A stretch of 64,000 bases of DNA. Source: Enhydrobacter aerosaccus. GTDB lineage: Bacteria > Pseudomonadota > Alphaproteobacteria > Reyranellales > Reyranellaceae. The position numbers were made by a program, and so were the translations under genes. How positions within the stretch are numbered: the first letter of the stretch is position 1; the number at the start of each line of letters is the position of its first letter. Below are positions 40,895 through 49,926 of the stretch, in pieces. Location of the stretch: contig CAIWTJ010000043.1 in the NCBI GenBank assembly GCA_903915535.1, forward strand, positions 1-64,000, in the 5' to 3' direction. A model generated the notes under the pieces. That model searched no databases, had not been told where the DNA came from, and worked only from the letters and a program-made list of their open reading frames with translations.

Positions 40895-42562
40895 ATGCGC
40901 TGGCTTATTTTCGTCCTGCTGTTTGTCGCCCTGCCTGCGAAAGCGGAGCCCGCCCGCGCGTTGCGCCAGATGGTGGCGAGCGCCCATCCGCTGGCAAGTC
41001 AGGCAGGCCTCGACATGCTGCGCGACGGCGGCAGCGCCGTCGATGCAGCGATCGCCGTGGCTTTCGTGCTCTCGGTGGTCGAGCCGCAGGCCTCCGGCCT
41101 TGGTGGCGGGGGACTCATGCTGGCCTGGGATGCGGGCGCCGCGCAGCTTCACTATTACGAAGGACTGTCGTCGGCGCCTGCCGGAGTTGGCGCTGCGCTT
41201 CTGTCGCCCGACGAAGTGGGCAAACCTGCTGCCTTCACGATCGCGCGCAGTGGCCGGGCGGCGGGCGTGCCTGGCGAGGTCGCGGTGCTGGCGCTCGCCC
41301 ATGCAAGACACGGCAGATTGCCCTGGGTCCGCCTGATCGAGCCCGCAGCGCGGATTGCCGCGCAGGGCTTCGCGATGCCGCGCGAGCTGCACACCGTCCT
41401 GTCGCGCTCACCCGAGGCCTTTGCCGCCGTTCCGGCGTTGCGCGCGCTATATTTCGGCAGCGACGGCGCACCGCTCGCGACGGGAACGCTTCTGCGTAAC
41501 CCCGAGCAGGCGCGCGCCCTGCGGTTGATCGGCGAACAGGGGCCGGCGGCTCTCTACGGAGGGCCCGTTGGAGAGGCGATCGTCGAAGCGGCGAAGGGCT
41601 CGGCCTATCCTGGCAGCATTACTGCGGCCGACCTCACGGCCTACAAGGCGCAGGAACGACCGCCGCTCTGCACGACCGTCTTTGCGCATCGCCTGTGCAC
41701 GGCCGGCCCGCCGGCCGCGGGAGGCGTCGCAGTCGTCCAGCAGTTGGCGCTCCTGGAGCGGCACGATTACGCGCGCCTGGGCTTCGGTTCGCCCGAGGCC
41801 ACTCATCTTCTCCTGGAGGCAAGCCGTCTCGCGACCGCGGATCGGCGCCGCTGGTTGGCCGATCCCGATCAACGCGACGTGCCCACCGAGGGGCTGATCA
41901 GTTCCGGCTACCTCGACATCAGGTCGAGGTTGATCACCGAGCCGAAAGCCATGGAGAGTGCTCCCGCTGGCGATCCGCCGCGCCGCCACGGCGCGCTGCC
42001 GCGCGAATCGGAGCAACTGATCGTGGCCGGCACAAGCCACGTGTCGATCGTCGACGCATCGGGCAACGCCGTCGCGATGACCGTGACCAACAACCTGAAC
42101 TTCGGCGCGCGGGTCGTGCCGATGGGCTTCACGCTGAACAATGGCCTGTCGAATTTTGCCTCAAACCCCGATGCCCAGAATGCGATGGCGCCCGGACGGC
42201 GACCGGCGACAACGATGGCGCCTGCCATCGTCTTCGGTGCCGACGGCCGGCCCGAGATCGTGGCGGGCGCCGGAGGTGGTGCGTGGATCGTCGACGCGGT
42301 CACGGTCGGCCTGGCCGAAATGCTGACGCACGGCGCCGATCCGCAGACAGCCGCGGCGCTGCCACGCATTGGAGCGCAGACCGGCGACTCGGTGATCGAA
42401 AAGGACACACCTGCGGCCGCACCGGCCGAGACGCTGCGCGCGCAAGGCCACAAGCTGCGCCTGATGGCGATCGATACCGGGATGCAGGCACTCAAGATGA
42501 CGAAGGAGGGACTTCAGGGCGGCGCCGATCCTCGTCGCGACGGGGCTGCCTTCGGCGACTGA
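40895..42562 (+). CDS. ggt: Gamma-glutamyltransferase family protein
   Basis: Ntn hydrolase of 555 residues with a signal peptide (MRWLIFVLLFVALPAKA), so periplasmic. It carries HPLASQAGLDMLRDGGSAVDAAIAVAFVLSVVEPQASGLGGGG. At the self-cleavage site it reads VAGTSHVSIVDASGNAVAMT, with the nucleophile Thr380 at the start of the small subunit. It should mature into two chains and transfer or hydrolyse gamma-glutamyl groups from glutathione or similar compounds. AGGA precedes ATG 40895. The 3' end overlaps the convergent BrkB-type gene by 49 bases. Confidence 0.92.
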   Translation: MRWLIFVLLFVALPAKAEPARALRQMVASAHPLASQAGLDMLRDGGSAVDAAIAVAFVLSVVEPQASGLGGGGLMLAWDAGAAQLHYYEGLSSAPAGVGAALLSPDEVGKPAAFTIARSGRAAGVPGEVAVLALAHARHGRLPWVRLIEPAARIAAQGFAMPRELHTVLSRSPEAFAAVPALRALYFGSDGAPLATGTLLRNPEQARALRLIGEQGPAALYGGPVGEAIVEAAKGSAYPGSITAADLTAYKAQERPPLCTTVFAHRLCTAGPPAAGGVAVVQQLALLERHDYARLGFGSPEATHLLLEASRLATADRRRWLADPDQRDVPTEGLISSGYLDIRSRLITEPKAMESAPAGDPPRRHGALPRESEQLIVAGTSHVSIVDASGNAVAMTVTNNLNFGARVVPMGFTLNNGLSNFASNPDAQNAMAPGRRPATTMAPAIVFGADGRPEIVAGAGGGAWIVDAVTVGLAEMLTHGADPQTAAALPRIGAQTGDSVIEKDTPAAAPAETLRAQGHKLRLMAIDTGMQALKMTKEGLQGGADPRRDGAAFGD

Positions 42563-43440
42563 CTGCTGCCGCCACTGCCGGGCTGGCCGGGAGCGGACCG
42601 CGTTCCGTAGAGCCGGGCGAAGGCGTGGGTGAACTCCGCACCGAACAGGAATATCTGCGCCGAGTAGTAGATCCACACCAGCAGCACGACCAGCGCGCCT
42701 GCCGTGCCGTAGGTCGAGGCGATGTTGCTCTGGCCGATGTAGAGGGCGATCAGGTACTTGCCGCCTTCGAACAGTACGGCAGTCACGATGGCGCCCACGG
42801 CCACATCGCGCCAGCCGATCGGCGTGTCGGGCAGCACCTTGAAGATGGCGGCGAACAGCAGCGAGATCAGCAGCAGCGAGGCCACGATGTCGGCGATCTG
42901 AAGCGCGATCGCTGCCGCCGGGAATACCGCCTTCAGGTAGATCGAGGCCGCGGCGAGGGCGGCGCTCACGACGAGCGAGACCGAGAGCAGGAAGCCCGAG
43001 GTCACCACCAGGCCGAGACTGGCCAGCCTGGCGCGCATCAGCCGTGTCAGGACCGAGCGGTTGGACGTCACCTTCCAGATCGCGTTGAGCGAGGCCTGGA
43101 CCTCGCCGAATACGCCGGTGAGGGTGATCAGCCCCGCGCCGATGCCCAGCACGGAAGCGAAGGCGCCGGTCTTGGGATCGCTCGCGCCCTTGATCACCGC
43201 CTGCATCGCTTCCGCGGTTTGCGTCCCCATCAGGGCTGCGAACTGGTTCACGATCGCGCCGCGCGCGGCATCCTCGCCGAAGGCCAGGCCGGCAATGGCA
43301 ATCGCGACGAGCAACATCGGCGCCAGCGCGAACAGGGTGTAGTAGGCGATGGCCGCGCCCCGGCTCAGCGCTTCGTCCGCCACGAAATTCGCAACGGTTT
43401 CCCGCGCGACCAGCCACAGCGGTCTCAAGACGCGGGTCAT
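42514..43440 (-). CDS. YihY/virulence factor BrkB family membrane protein
   Basis: Membrane protein of 308 residues with about six helices. The family stretches are RGAAIAYYTLFALAPMLLVAIAIAG, GQSNIASTYGTAGALVVLLVWIYYSAQIFLFGAEFTHAFA and a polar Pro/Ser-rich tail. Its function is unsettled in this family, although one group has been described as transporters. The ATG overlaps the AsmA stop by four bases. The C-terminal tail is encoded opposite the end of the gamma-glutamyltransferase gene. Confidence 0.92.
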   Translation of the reverse strand: MTRVLRPLWLVARETVANFVADEALSRGAAIAYYTLFALAPMLLVAIAIAGLAFGEDAARGAIVNQFAALMGTQTAEAMQAVIKGASDPKTGAFASVLGIGAGLITLTGVFGEVQASLNAIWKVTSNRSVLTRLMRARLASLGLVVTSGFLLSVSLVVSAALAAASIYLKAVFPAAAIALQIADIVASLLLISLLFAAIFKVLPDTPIGWRDVAVGAIVTAVLFEGGKYLIALYIGQSNIASTYGTAGALVVLLVWIYYSAQIFLFGAEFTHAFARLYGTRSAPGQPGSGGSSQSPKAAPSRRGSAPP

Positions 43441-45356
43441 TCTCCGGAGAGAAGCTGCGCCGTGAGGCCAGGGCAGTCGACGTCCTTCGCATTGCCGAAC
43501 ACGGGAGTCGGGATGGGAATCGAGCGCACGATGCTGATGTTGGGCGAACGAATCTTGCCCTCGATGGCGACCGGCCCATGCAGGTCGAGCAGGTCGAACG
43601 ACTTGGGATGCGCCTTGACCTCGGCCTTCACGACCTGGCTCTGCAACGCCACCTGGCCCTGGACGTCGAGGACGGACTTCTGTGTGTCGAGCAGCGTCTT
43701 GTTGAACGTGACGGTGCCCTGCCGGAAATCGAGCCGCCCCATCGCGCACAGGATCGGGATGCGGTGATCGCCCGTGATGTAAAGGATCAGTGCATCGAAG
43801 AGCTGGAGACCTGCCAGGCTCACCATGAGGCTGCTGACCGACGCGTTGCCGATCGCCGCTTCGACGTGGCCGTCGGCGCGGCTCATCACCTGGGCCAGCG
43901 ACCGCCCGTGGCCGGCAAGGGTGACGTGGCCCTGGATCTTGCCGTGCGTGGTGTCGAAGTACTGTGAGTTGCGGAAGAACGCGCCGAGCTCGATGTTGCC
44001 GAGCCGGAGATTGGTTTTCACCGCCGGGTTGTCGGTCCTCGCGTCGATGCTCATTTCGCCTGCGATCGTGCCGCCGCCGACCAGCGACAGGGTGAGCGGC
44101 TTGGCGGTGGCCACGCCGTCGTTGATCAGCACGCGGAATGCCAGGGCCTGAACCGGCAGGTAGTCGGGCGCGATGACTCGCTTGGCGTCGAGGGTTACAT
44201 CCATGTTCATCGCGCGCAGACGCTCTACGTGGAGCGGCACGTTGGGAAAGAGATCGCCTGTCGCCTCCAGTTGCTGCTGCGTCGCGGCCTGCTGGGCGTT
44301 GACGTTGCCGGTCTTGCCCGGCGGGGCACCGACCAGCGGTGCGAGATCCTTGAAGGCAAGGTTGTTCGAGACGAGCCTGGCGGTCAGGAACTCTGGCTTC
44401 TTGGTCTCGTCGATGAAGACGTCGCCGGCGAGGTCGCTGTCGCCCACGTGCCATTTGGTGTTCACGAATTTCCACTTGCCGGGCTCGTGCTCGAGCTTGC
44501 CGGCGATGCGATAGGGCGGCGTCGGCGGTCCGGGAATGCCGAGCAGCGGATAGATCTCGGACAGGTTGGGGCCCGACAGGGTGAGGTCGACATTGGCGCC
44601 GGTCCACGCGAACGGATCCTGCACGGTGCCCTTGGCGACAAGCCGGGTACCGGCGTAGGCGATGTCCAGATTGATCGGATACGGCTCCTTGGTGTCGCGC
44701 AGCATCAAGGCGGAGCCGCCGACGAAATGCACGGTGAGCGGCTGGTTCTCGAGCTTGCCCTTGAGCGACAGCTCGGCTTGTGGGTCTTCTCCCGCCTTGC
44801 CGGACGCCGTCGAGATCGCACCGTCGAGCGCGAGCTTGCGCTTGGCGTCCTGGTACTGGAGCTTGCCGTCGGTGATTTTCAGGCTGCCGATCAGCGGCGT
44901 CTGGAGACGCTGGGTCGGCGTGATGGCCTTGCCCACCTCACTGGTGATTGGGCTCTCGCCGAAGCTCCAGTTGAGCTGCTCCTTGTCTCCCACTTCGACG
45001 GCAACGTCGGGCTTGTTCAGCACCAAGCTCGGCAGGACGATGTCGCCCTTGAGGAGCGGCCACAGGCGAATGTCGAAATCGATCTCGTCGGCCTTGAACA
45101 TGTGCGGGGACTTGCCCCAGTCGGCATTGGCGATGTTCACGCCGGCCAGATGGACATGGGAAATGGCGCCCCAGTCGATGGAGATTTTCTCGATCTTCGT
45201 CTTGCGACCCGAATAGGCACTGGCCTCGCTTTCCACCCGGCTGCGGAAGTCGGCGGAGGTGAGGAAATAATAGCCGCCGGCCGCCGCGGCCCCGATCAGG
45301 ACCACGACGAAACCGAGCACTCCGGCGGCTATCTTGGCGATGCGCTTCCAGGGCAT
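43437..45356 (-). CDS. AsmA family protein
   Basis: Large inner-membrane-anchored periplasmic protein of 639 residues. An N-terminal helix (about 9-32) is followed by the AsmA beta-taco repeats, with SGRKTKIEKISIDWG, FKADEIDFDIRLWPLLKGDI and LVLNKPDVAVEV. A C-terminal AsmA domain (about 450-600) contains QGHVTLAGHGRSLAQVMSRADGHVEAAIGN. AsmA-like proteins form lipid-transfer bridges or influence outer-membrane assembly. It is co-transcribed with the BrkB-type gene. Confidence 0.92.
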   Translation of the reverse strand: MPWKRIAKIAAGVLGFVVVLIGAAAAGGYYFLTSADFRSRVESEASAYSGRKTKIEKISIDWGAISHVHLAGVNIANADWGKSPHMFKADEIDFDIRLWPLLKGDIVLPSLVLNKPDVAVEVGDKEQLNWSFGESPITSEVGKAITPTQRLQTPLIGSLKITDGKLQYQDAKRKLALDGAISTASGKAGEDPQAELSLKGKLENQPLTVHFVGGSALMLRDTKEPYPINLDIAYAGTRLVAKGTVQDPFAWTGANVDLTLSGPNLSEIYPLLGIPGPPTPPYRIAGKLEHEPGKWKFVNTKWHVGDSDLAGDVFIDETKKPEFLTARLVSNNLAFKDLAPLVGAPPGKTGNVNAQQAATQQQLEATGDLFPNVPLHVERLRAMNMDVTLDAKRVIAPDYLPVQALAFRVLINDGVATAKPLTLSLVGGGTIAGEMSIDARTDNPAVKTNLRLGNIELGAFFRNSQYFDTTHGKIQGHVTLAGHGRSLAQVMSRADGHVEAAIGNASVSSLMVSLAGLQLFDALILYITGDHRIPILCAMGRLDFRQGTVTFNKTLLDTQKSVLDVQGQVALQSQVVKAEVKAHPKSFDLLDLHGPVAIEGKIRSPNISIVRSIPIPTPVFGNAKDVDCPGLTAQLLSGE

Positions 45357-45388
45357 GACGAACGAACCCTCTGGCGACGGTGCGCTCC

Positions 45389-46396
45389 CTACCAGAAGCG
45401 ACGCGTCCCGAAGAAGGCGATGGCCCTGGTTTCCCGGCGATGATGCGCGCCGGAGGTTGCGGCGGCGCAGGCTGCGGCACAGCCCAGCAGCAACGTGGCG
45501 GCCGCGGCGAAGGCGGTGATGAGGGCTGCCTTGCGCGCCTTCTCTGCCGCGTCGCGGGCCTTCTGCTCGGCCGTCTTCAGGTCGGCATAGGACTCGTCGA
45601 CCCGCTTCTCGGCCTCCGCCTGCGGCAGGCCGGTCTGTTGCATGACCATCGCGGTGAGGGTCGTGCGATCGCGGGCGTCGAGCTGACCGCTCTTCAGGGT
45701 TGCGGCGAAGATGCGTCCCATCGGTGCGTTGAGTTCGGCGCGCGACGACGACGGTGCCGGCGTCGCTGTGGGTGCAGCAGCCATTGCCGGCGCGGGTGCC
45801 GGAATGCCGGTGTTGGCCGCAGGTGCGGGAGCGGCGGCAGCCGTGCTGGCCGTCGGGGCAGGGGCCATCAGACGGTCCATGGCGTAGTCGGTCGGGGCCA
45901 TCGAGAGCCGCTGGGTGACGTCCGGATTGGAAGCGGCGCCCGCGGCGGTGGCGATACCGGCTGCCGTCGTGGCCTGCACGGCGAGCTTGAGCGCGCCGCC
46001 AACGCTGGAGGCGGCGAGCAGGCCGCCCAGGACAATCGCCAGCGCCCAGACGGCAAAGCCGTGGGCACCGTCACGGAAATCGCTTTCATCGATGTCCTCG
46101 GGGGCCGAGAGCGACCGCATCCGGCCGGTCACGTAGCCGCCGATGCCGAAGCTGGCGACGAGGACGATGGCCACGTAGAGAGCGGAGATGACCGCGATGG
46201 CCTTGGCGGAGGCGCCCGCGTAGGGCTGCGCCGACGTGGCCGAGAGACCAATGCCGGCGCCGAAAGTGAGGAGAACCATCGAGATGGCGGTGGCTCCCAG
46301 GGCGCCCAGGACAACGGCACCCCATTGGACGGAGCGCGCGGGTGTCGAGGACTCGAGTGCCACCGGGGTGGCGAGGATGGGATCGGTGAGGGCCAT
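45389..46396 (-). CDS. Membrane protein of unknown function with Ala/Pro-rich linker
   Basis: Protein of 335 residues that I do not recognise by function. Three helices (about 25-48, 66-90 and 113-140) lie at the N-terminal half. An Ala/Pro-rich linker (about 145-225, AAAAPAPAANTGIPAPAPA) leads to a helical, charged segment (about 230-290, LPQAEAEKRVDESYADLKTAEQKARDAA in two pieces). A last helix with two cysteines (about 292-312) ends the membrane part. Similar proteins occur in rhizobial genomes. The gene is preceded by a 24-residue membrane peptide gene 12 bases upstream, so the two may form a small complex. Confidence 0.75.
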   Translation of the reverse strand: MALTDPILATPVALESSTPARSVQWGAVVLGALGATAISMVLLTFGAGIGLSATSAQPYAGASAKAIAVISALYVAIVLVASFGIGGYVTGRMRSLSAPEDIDESDFRDGAHGFAVWALAIVLGGLLAASSVGGALKLAVQATTAAGIATAAGAASNPDVTQRLSMAPTDYAMDRLMAPAPTASTAAAAPAPAANTGIPAPAPAMAAAPTATPAPSSSRAELNAPMGRIFAATLKSGQLDARDRTTLTAMVMQQTGLPQAEAEKRVDESYADLKTAEQKARDAAEKARKAALITAFAAAATLLLGCAAACAAATSGAHHRRETRAIAFFGTRRFW

Positions 46397-46408
46397 GTTG
46401 GTCGATCC

Positions 46409-46483
46409 TCAGCGCAGACCGAGGACGGACAGGACGAACATCACGACGACCACCAGGCCCACAAGATAAATCACGCCATTCAT
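46409..46483 (-). CDS. 24-residue single-helix membrane peptide
   Basis: A short open frame from ATG 46483 encodes a peptide beginning MNGVIYLVGLVVVVMFVLSV and ending LGLR, one hydrophobic helix with a basic end. A strong ribosome site, GGAGGA, lies six bases before the start. It sits 12 bases upstream of the 335-residue membrane protein gene on the same strand. Peptides of this look are common and usually missed in alphaproteobacterial genomes. I know no function. Confidence 0.65.
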   Translation of the reverse strand: MNGVIYLVGLVVVVMFVLSVLGLR

Positions 46484-46555
46484 GTCGATTCCTCCGTTGA
46501 ATTGCCGAGAGGGAACGTGGCGATTTGAGGGAGGTTGCGAAGATCCCGTGCAAAT

Positions 46556-46579
46556 CCTCCAGGGTGCCTCGCCTGGAGG
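46556..46579 (-). terminator. Hairpin after the DAO-type oxidase gene
   Basis: CCTCCAGG, eight bases, CCTGGAGG is a perfect 8-bp stem 11 bases after the stop of the 46591-47841 gene. On the minus strand only ATTT follows, so it is a weak terminator candidate. Confidence 0.45.
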
Positions 46580-46590
46580 AAGCGTCGCGA

Positions 46591-47841
46591 CTAGTCGGGA
46601 ATCTCCGGCAGCGGCCGCTCGAGGCTGTAGTCGTCGTATTCCGCGCTGTGCCGGCCCGCGACGGTCGCGGCGATCAGCCGGGAGGCGAGGTAGCTGAACG
46701 TGATGCCGTTGCCGCCGTAACCGTAGGCCGCCAGCATTCGCGGGCGGCCCGGAACGGCGCCGATTAGCGGCAGCCCGTCGCGCGTCTGGCCGAACGCACC
46801 GGACCACGACTTTTCCGCGATGGCGTCTGCGGCGGGCTGGAGCGCGTGCAGCTTGGCGAGGAGCGCTTCGGTCTTCCTTGGGGTTTGGGCGTTGCGCTCC
46901 TCGGGATCGCTCATCTCGGTGTCGTCCTCGCCGCCGATGATGATGCGGTGGTCGGTGGTGGTGCGGGCGTAGAGATAGTCGGTGGCGGCCTCCCAGATCA
47001 GCACGCCATCGCGCCAGAGCTTCTCCGGCGATTGCGGCGGCGTGGAGATCGCCCAGCTCGACGAGATGCTGTGCAGTGGCGACTGCACGAAGTCGGGCAT
47101 GGCATAGCCGGTCGCCAGCACGACCCAATCGGCTTCGATCGTCGGGCCGTCGCCGGTTGCGACCGCGACGGTCCTGCCGGTGTCGTCGTAACGCACGGCG
47201 TCGGCGTCGTAGAACGCCGCGCCCTGCGCGATCGCGGCGGTCATCAGGCCGCGCGCGAGGCAAAGCGGGTCGGTATCGGCCACCCCGGGGGACAGAAGCG
47301 CCGCCTCGCGGTCGAAGCCGTATTCGCCGCGCAGCGTGCGGTAATCGAGGAAGACTCCGGGCAGACCGGCGCGCTGACGCAGTTCGTGCTCGGCCAACAG
47401 GGTCTGTGCGCCGTGCTCCGCGGCGGCAAGGTAGAGGGATGAGCGGGAGCGAAAGGCGCAGGGGATGCGATGATTGGCGACGAGATCCTTGAGACCGGCG
47501 ACGGCGGCCAGGCTCTGCCGGTAGACGCGTGCGGCATGCTCGAACCCATAGATCTCGGTCAGGGTCTTGAGGGGCTTGTCGATCTCCCACAGCAGCATCG
47601 CGGTGCTTGCCGCCGTACTGCCGAGGCCGGGGCGCTCGCGGTCGATGACGCACACATCGTGGCCCTGTTCGGTGAGGTGCTGGGCCATCAAGGAGCCCGT
47701 GATGCCAGCGCCCACGATCAGCACGCCGCAGCGCAGGTCCTTGTCGAGGGGGCGGCGGGGCGGTTCGTGGGCGGCCTTCCAGGGCGAGCGTCCGCCGCGC
47801 ACGTCGTCATGGGTATCGCGGGAATCGAGAGCGTCGGGCAT
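46591..47841 (-). CDS. FAD-dependent oxidoreductase (DAO family)
   Basis: Protein of 416 residues. After a 35-residue polar N-terminal extension comes the FAD motif VLIVGAGITGSLMAQHLTEQGHDVCVIDRE, then GSTAASTAMLLWEID. Near the C-terminus is GLPLIGAVPGRPRMLAAYGYGGNGITFSYLASRLI, the typical second FAD contact of the family. Relatives oxidise glycine, sarcosine, gamma-glutamylputrescine or other amines. No C-terminal Rieske domain is seen, unlike some relatives. The substrate is unknown. The neighbouring deacetylase and dehydrogenase genes are on the same strand. Confidence 0.9.
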   Translation of the reverse strand: MPDALDSRDTHDDVRGGRSPWKAAHEPPRRPLDKDLRCGVLIVGAGITGSLMAQHLTEQGHDVCVIDRERPGLGSTAASTAMLLWEIDKPLKTLTEIYGFEHAARVYRQSLAAVAGLKDLVANHRIPCAFRSRSSLYLAAAEHGAQTLLAEHELRQRAGLPGVFLDYRTLRGEYGFDREAALLSPGVADTDPLCLARGLMTAAIAQGAAFYDADAVRYDDTGRTVAVATGDGPTIEADWVVLATGYAMPDFVQSPLHSISSSWAISTPPQSPEKLWRDGVLIWEAATDYLYARTTTDHRIIIGGEDDTEMSDPEERNAQTPRKTEALLAKLHALQPAADAIAEKSWSGAFGQTRDGLPLIGAVPGRPRMLAAYGYGGNGITFSYLASRLIAATVAGRHSAEYDDYSLERPLPEIPD

Positions 47842-47874
47842 GGGAGAGCCAACGCGCTGGCCCCCGGAACGCTG

Positions 47875-48753
47875 CTATCGGGTTTGGCCCTTGTACCAAT
47901 CCAGAATCTCGGCGCCGGTCCACATCACCACGTCCTTGTGGCCGAGAATGTAGTCGTACAGCATTTCCAGATACTTGATCCGGTGCGGCACGCCGGTGAG
48001 ATACGGGTGGATCGAGATCGCCATCACGCGCGGCGCGGTGGCGCCGTCGAGCAGCAGACGGTCCAAGGTGTCGCGGCCGCGCCGCCAGATTTCGTCGGAC
48101 GGTTGTTGCTGGACGGCGCTCATGACAACGTCGTTCACTTCAACGGTATAAGGCACGGAATACATGGTGCCCGTCTTCGTGGCCAGCTTGAGGGGCTGCT
48201 CGTCGAGCACCCAGTCGGCCACGTACTCGATGCCCTGCTCGGCCAGGATGTCGAGTGTCTCGTCAGTCTCGGTGAGGCCCGGCGACTCCCAGCCGCGCGG
48301 CGGCTTGCCGGTGAAGTCCTTGATCGCCTTGATCGTGTCGGCGATGGCGGCGCGCTGGTCGTCTACTCGATGCATCGGCTTCTGCGTGAAGCCGTGGCCC
48401 ATGAACTCCCAGCCCGCCTCGCGCGCGGCTTCGCAGGCATCGCGATAGACAGTGGTCGCGGTACCGTTCAGCGCGAAGGTGGCCTTGAGCTTGCGGGCGT
48501 TCAGCACCTCGAGGAAGCGCCAGAAGCCCACCCGCATGCCGTACTCGTGCCACGCCCAGTTCGGAACGTCGGGCAGGAGCGGCTGGCCCATCGGGGGAGA
48601 AAGAACGGCGCGCGGCATCGCGCCGGTCGGGTCCCAGTTCTCGACGTTGACGATCGTCCACACCGCAATCTTGGCGCCGCCCGGCAGCACCAGCTTCGGC
48701 CGTTTGTGGATCGGCATATACGGCGCGCGGCCGCGCAGGGACTCACCCGTCAT
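47875..48753 (-). CDS. PuuE-like polysaccharide deacetylase family protein (copy 2)
   Basis: NodB-fold protein of 292 residues. The usual metal-site motif 1 is replaced by WTIVNVENWDP, and motif 2 by EFMGHGFTQKPM. Only one histidine of the HxxxH pair remains, as in PuuE-like cyclic-amide hydrolases. A GWESPGLTETDETLDILAEQGIEYVADW segment corresponds to the catalytic barrel and AISIHPYLTGVPHRIKYLE to the last conserved His region. It is clearly divergent from the copy at 11778 and closer in layout to the copy at 60183. It lies six bases after the dehydrogenase gene. Confidence 0.85.
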   Translation of the reverse strand: MTGESLRGRAPYMPIHKRPKLVLPGGAKIAVWTIVNVENWDPTGAMPRAVLSPPMGQPLLPDVPNWAWHEYGMRVGFWRFLEVLNARKLKATFALNGTATTVYRDACEAAREAGWEFMGHGFTQKPMHRVDDQRAAIADTIKAIKDFTGKPPRGWESPGLTETDETLDILAEQGIEYVADWVLDEQPLKLATKTGTMYSVPYTVEVNDVVMSAVQQQPSDEIWRRGRDTLDRLLLDGATAPRVMAISIHPYLTGVPHRIKYLEMLYDYILGHKDVVMWTGAEILDWYKGQTR

Positions 48754-48759
48754 CGAGGC

Positions 48760-49887
48760 TCAGCCCTTGCTGGGATCGATCAGGTACTTCTCGCCCGTCG
48801 CGCGCTTGGCGTAGGCGGCGATGTTGTCCAGCTGCAGCGCCTCGGTCAGCGACACGGTCTTGGTGTAGTGGCTGGCGAAGGTGGTCTTGAGTTCGGCGAC
48901 GACGCGCTCGCGCAAGCGCTGCTGGTCGGGCCGGCCGATCTTCATCAGGAACGGCGTCAGCAGCCAGCCGCCCACGCCCCACATCATGCCGAACGCGCGG
49001 TTCAGTACCGTGGGGCCAGTGTCGAGGCCGCCGTAGATATAGACCTGCTTGTGCACGCTCGAGCCGTAGCGGCTGTAGGTCTTGGCGGTTTTGTTGATGG
49101 CCATCTCCATCGCCGTCAGGATCTGGCCCGGCAACTTGCCGCCGCCGATCGCGTCGAAGGCGATGGTGGCGCCGGTCTCGACCAGCGCCTGCGTGAGATC
49201 GTCGAGGAAGGTGGGCGCCGTCGAGTCGACGACATGCTTGGCGCCGATGTCCTTCAGGATCTTGGCCTGCGCGGGGCTGCGCACGATGTTGACCAGACCG
49301 ATGCCATCCTTGAGGCAGATCTTGTTCAGCATCTGGCCGAGGTTCGAGGCAGCGGCGGTGTGCACCAGTGCCTTGTGGCCCTCGCGCTTCATCGTCTCGG
49401 TCATGCCGAGCGCGGTGAGCGGATTGACGAACCACGAGGCGCCCTCGGCCGCCGTCGTGCCGGCGGGCAGTGCCTGGCAGTCGCTGGCTTTCAGCACCCG
49501 GTATTGCGCGTACATGGCGCCGCCGATCATCGATACGGTCTTGCCCATCAATGCCTGCGCCGCTTCCGACGAGCCCGCCTTGATCACGGTACCGGCGCCT
49601 TCGTTGCCGACCGGCATCGACTCGTCGAGGCGCGCGGCCAGGAAGGGCAGCGTGTTCGGCGGCACGGGGGCGGTCACCTTGGTGTCGGCGCCGCTGCCGC
49701 TGGTCTTGGCCTGGCTGAGATCGGCGGGGCCGGTGAGGAGGCCGAGGTCGGACGGGTTGATCGGCGCGGCCTGGACCTTGACCACGACCTGGTCGGGGCC
49801 GGGCTCGGGGACCTCGACCTTGGCCAGCGACAATTCGAGTTGGCCGGTCTTCGTGATCAGCGAACGCAGTTCAAGGCCGGTGGTCAT
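48760..49887 (-). CDS. Zinc-binding-type alcohol dehydrogenase / quinone oxidoreductase family protein
   Basis: MDR-superfamily protein of 375 residues. The GroES-like N-terminal domain has APINPSDLGLLTG and VGNEGAGTVIKAG. The nucleotide domain contains VHTAAASNLGQMLNKICLKDG in place of the usual GxGxxG run. Zinc ligands of true alcohol dehydrogenases are not obvious, so a zinc-free quinone- or enoyl-reductase activity is more likely. It lies between the MATE and deacetylase genes. Confidence 0.88.
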   Translation of the reverse strand: MTTGLELRSLITKTGQLELSLAKVEVPEPGPDQVVVKVQAAPINPSDLGLLTGPADLSQAKTSGSGADTKVTAPVPPNTLPFLAARLDESMPVGNEGAGTVIKAGSSEAAQALMGKTVSMIGGAMYAQYRVLKASDCQALPAGTTAAEGASWFVNPLTALGMTETMKREGHKALVHTAAASNLGQMLNKICLKDGIGLVNIVRSPAQAKILKDIGAKHVVDSTAPTFLDDLTQALVETGATIAFDAIGGGKLPGQILTAMEMAINKTAKTYSRYGSSVHKQVYIYGGLDTGPTVLNRAFGMMWGVGGWLLTPFLMKIGRPDQQRLRERVVAELKTTFASHYTKTVSLTEALQLDNIAAYAKRATGEKYLIDPSKG

Positions 49888-49926
49888 GGTGCTTGCTCCC
49901 AGAAATTCAGTTCAGCCGCGCCCATT

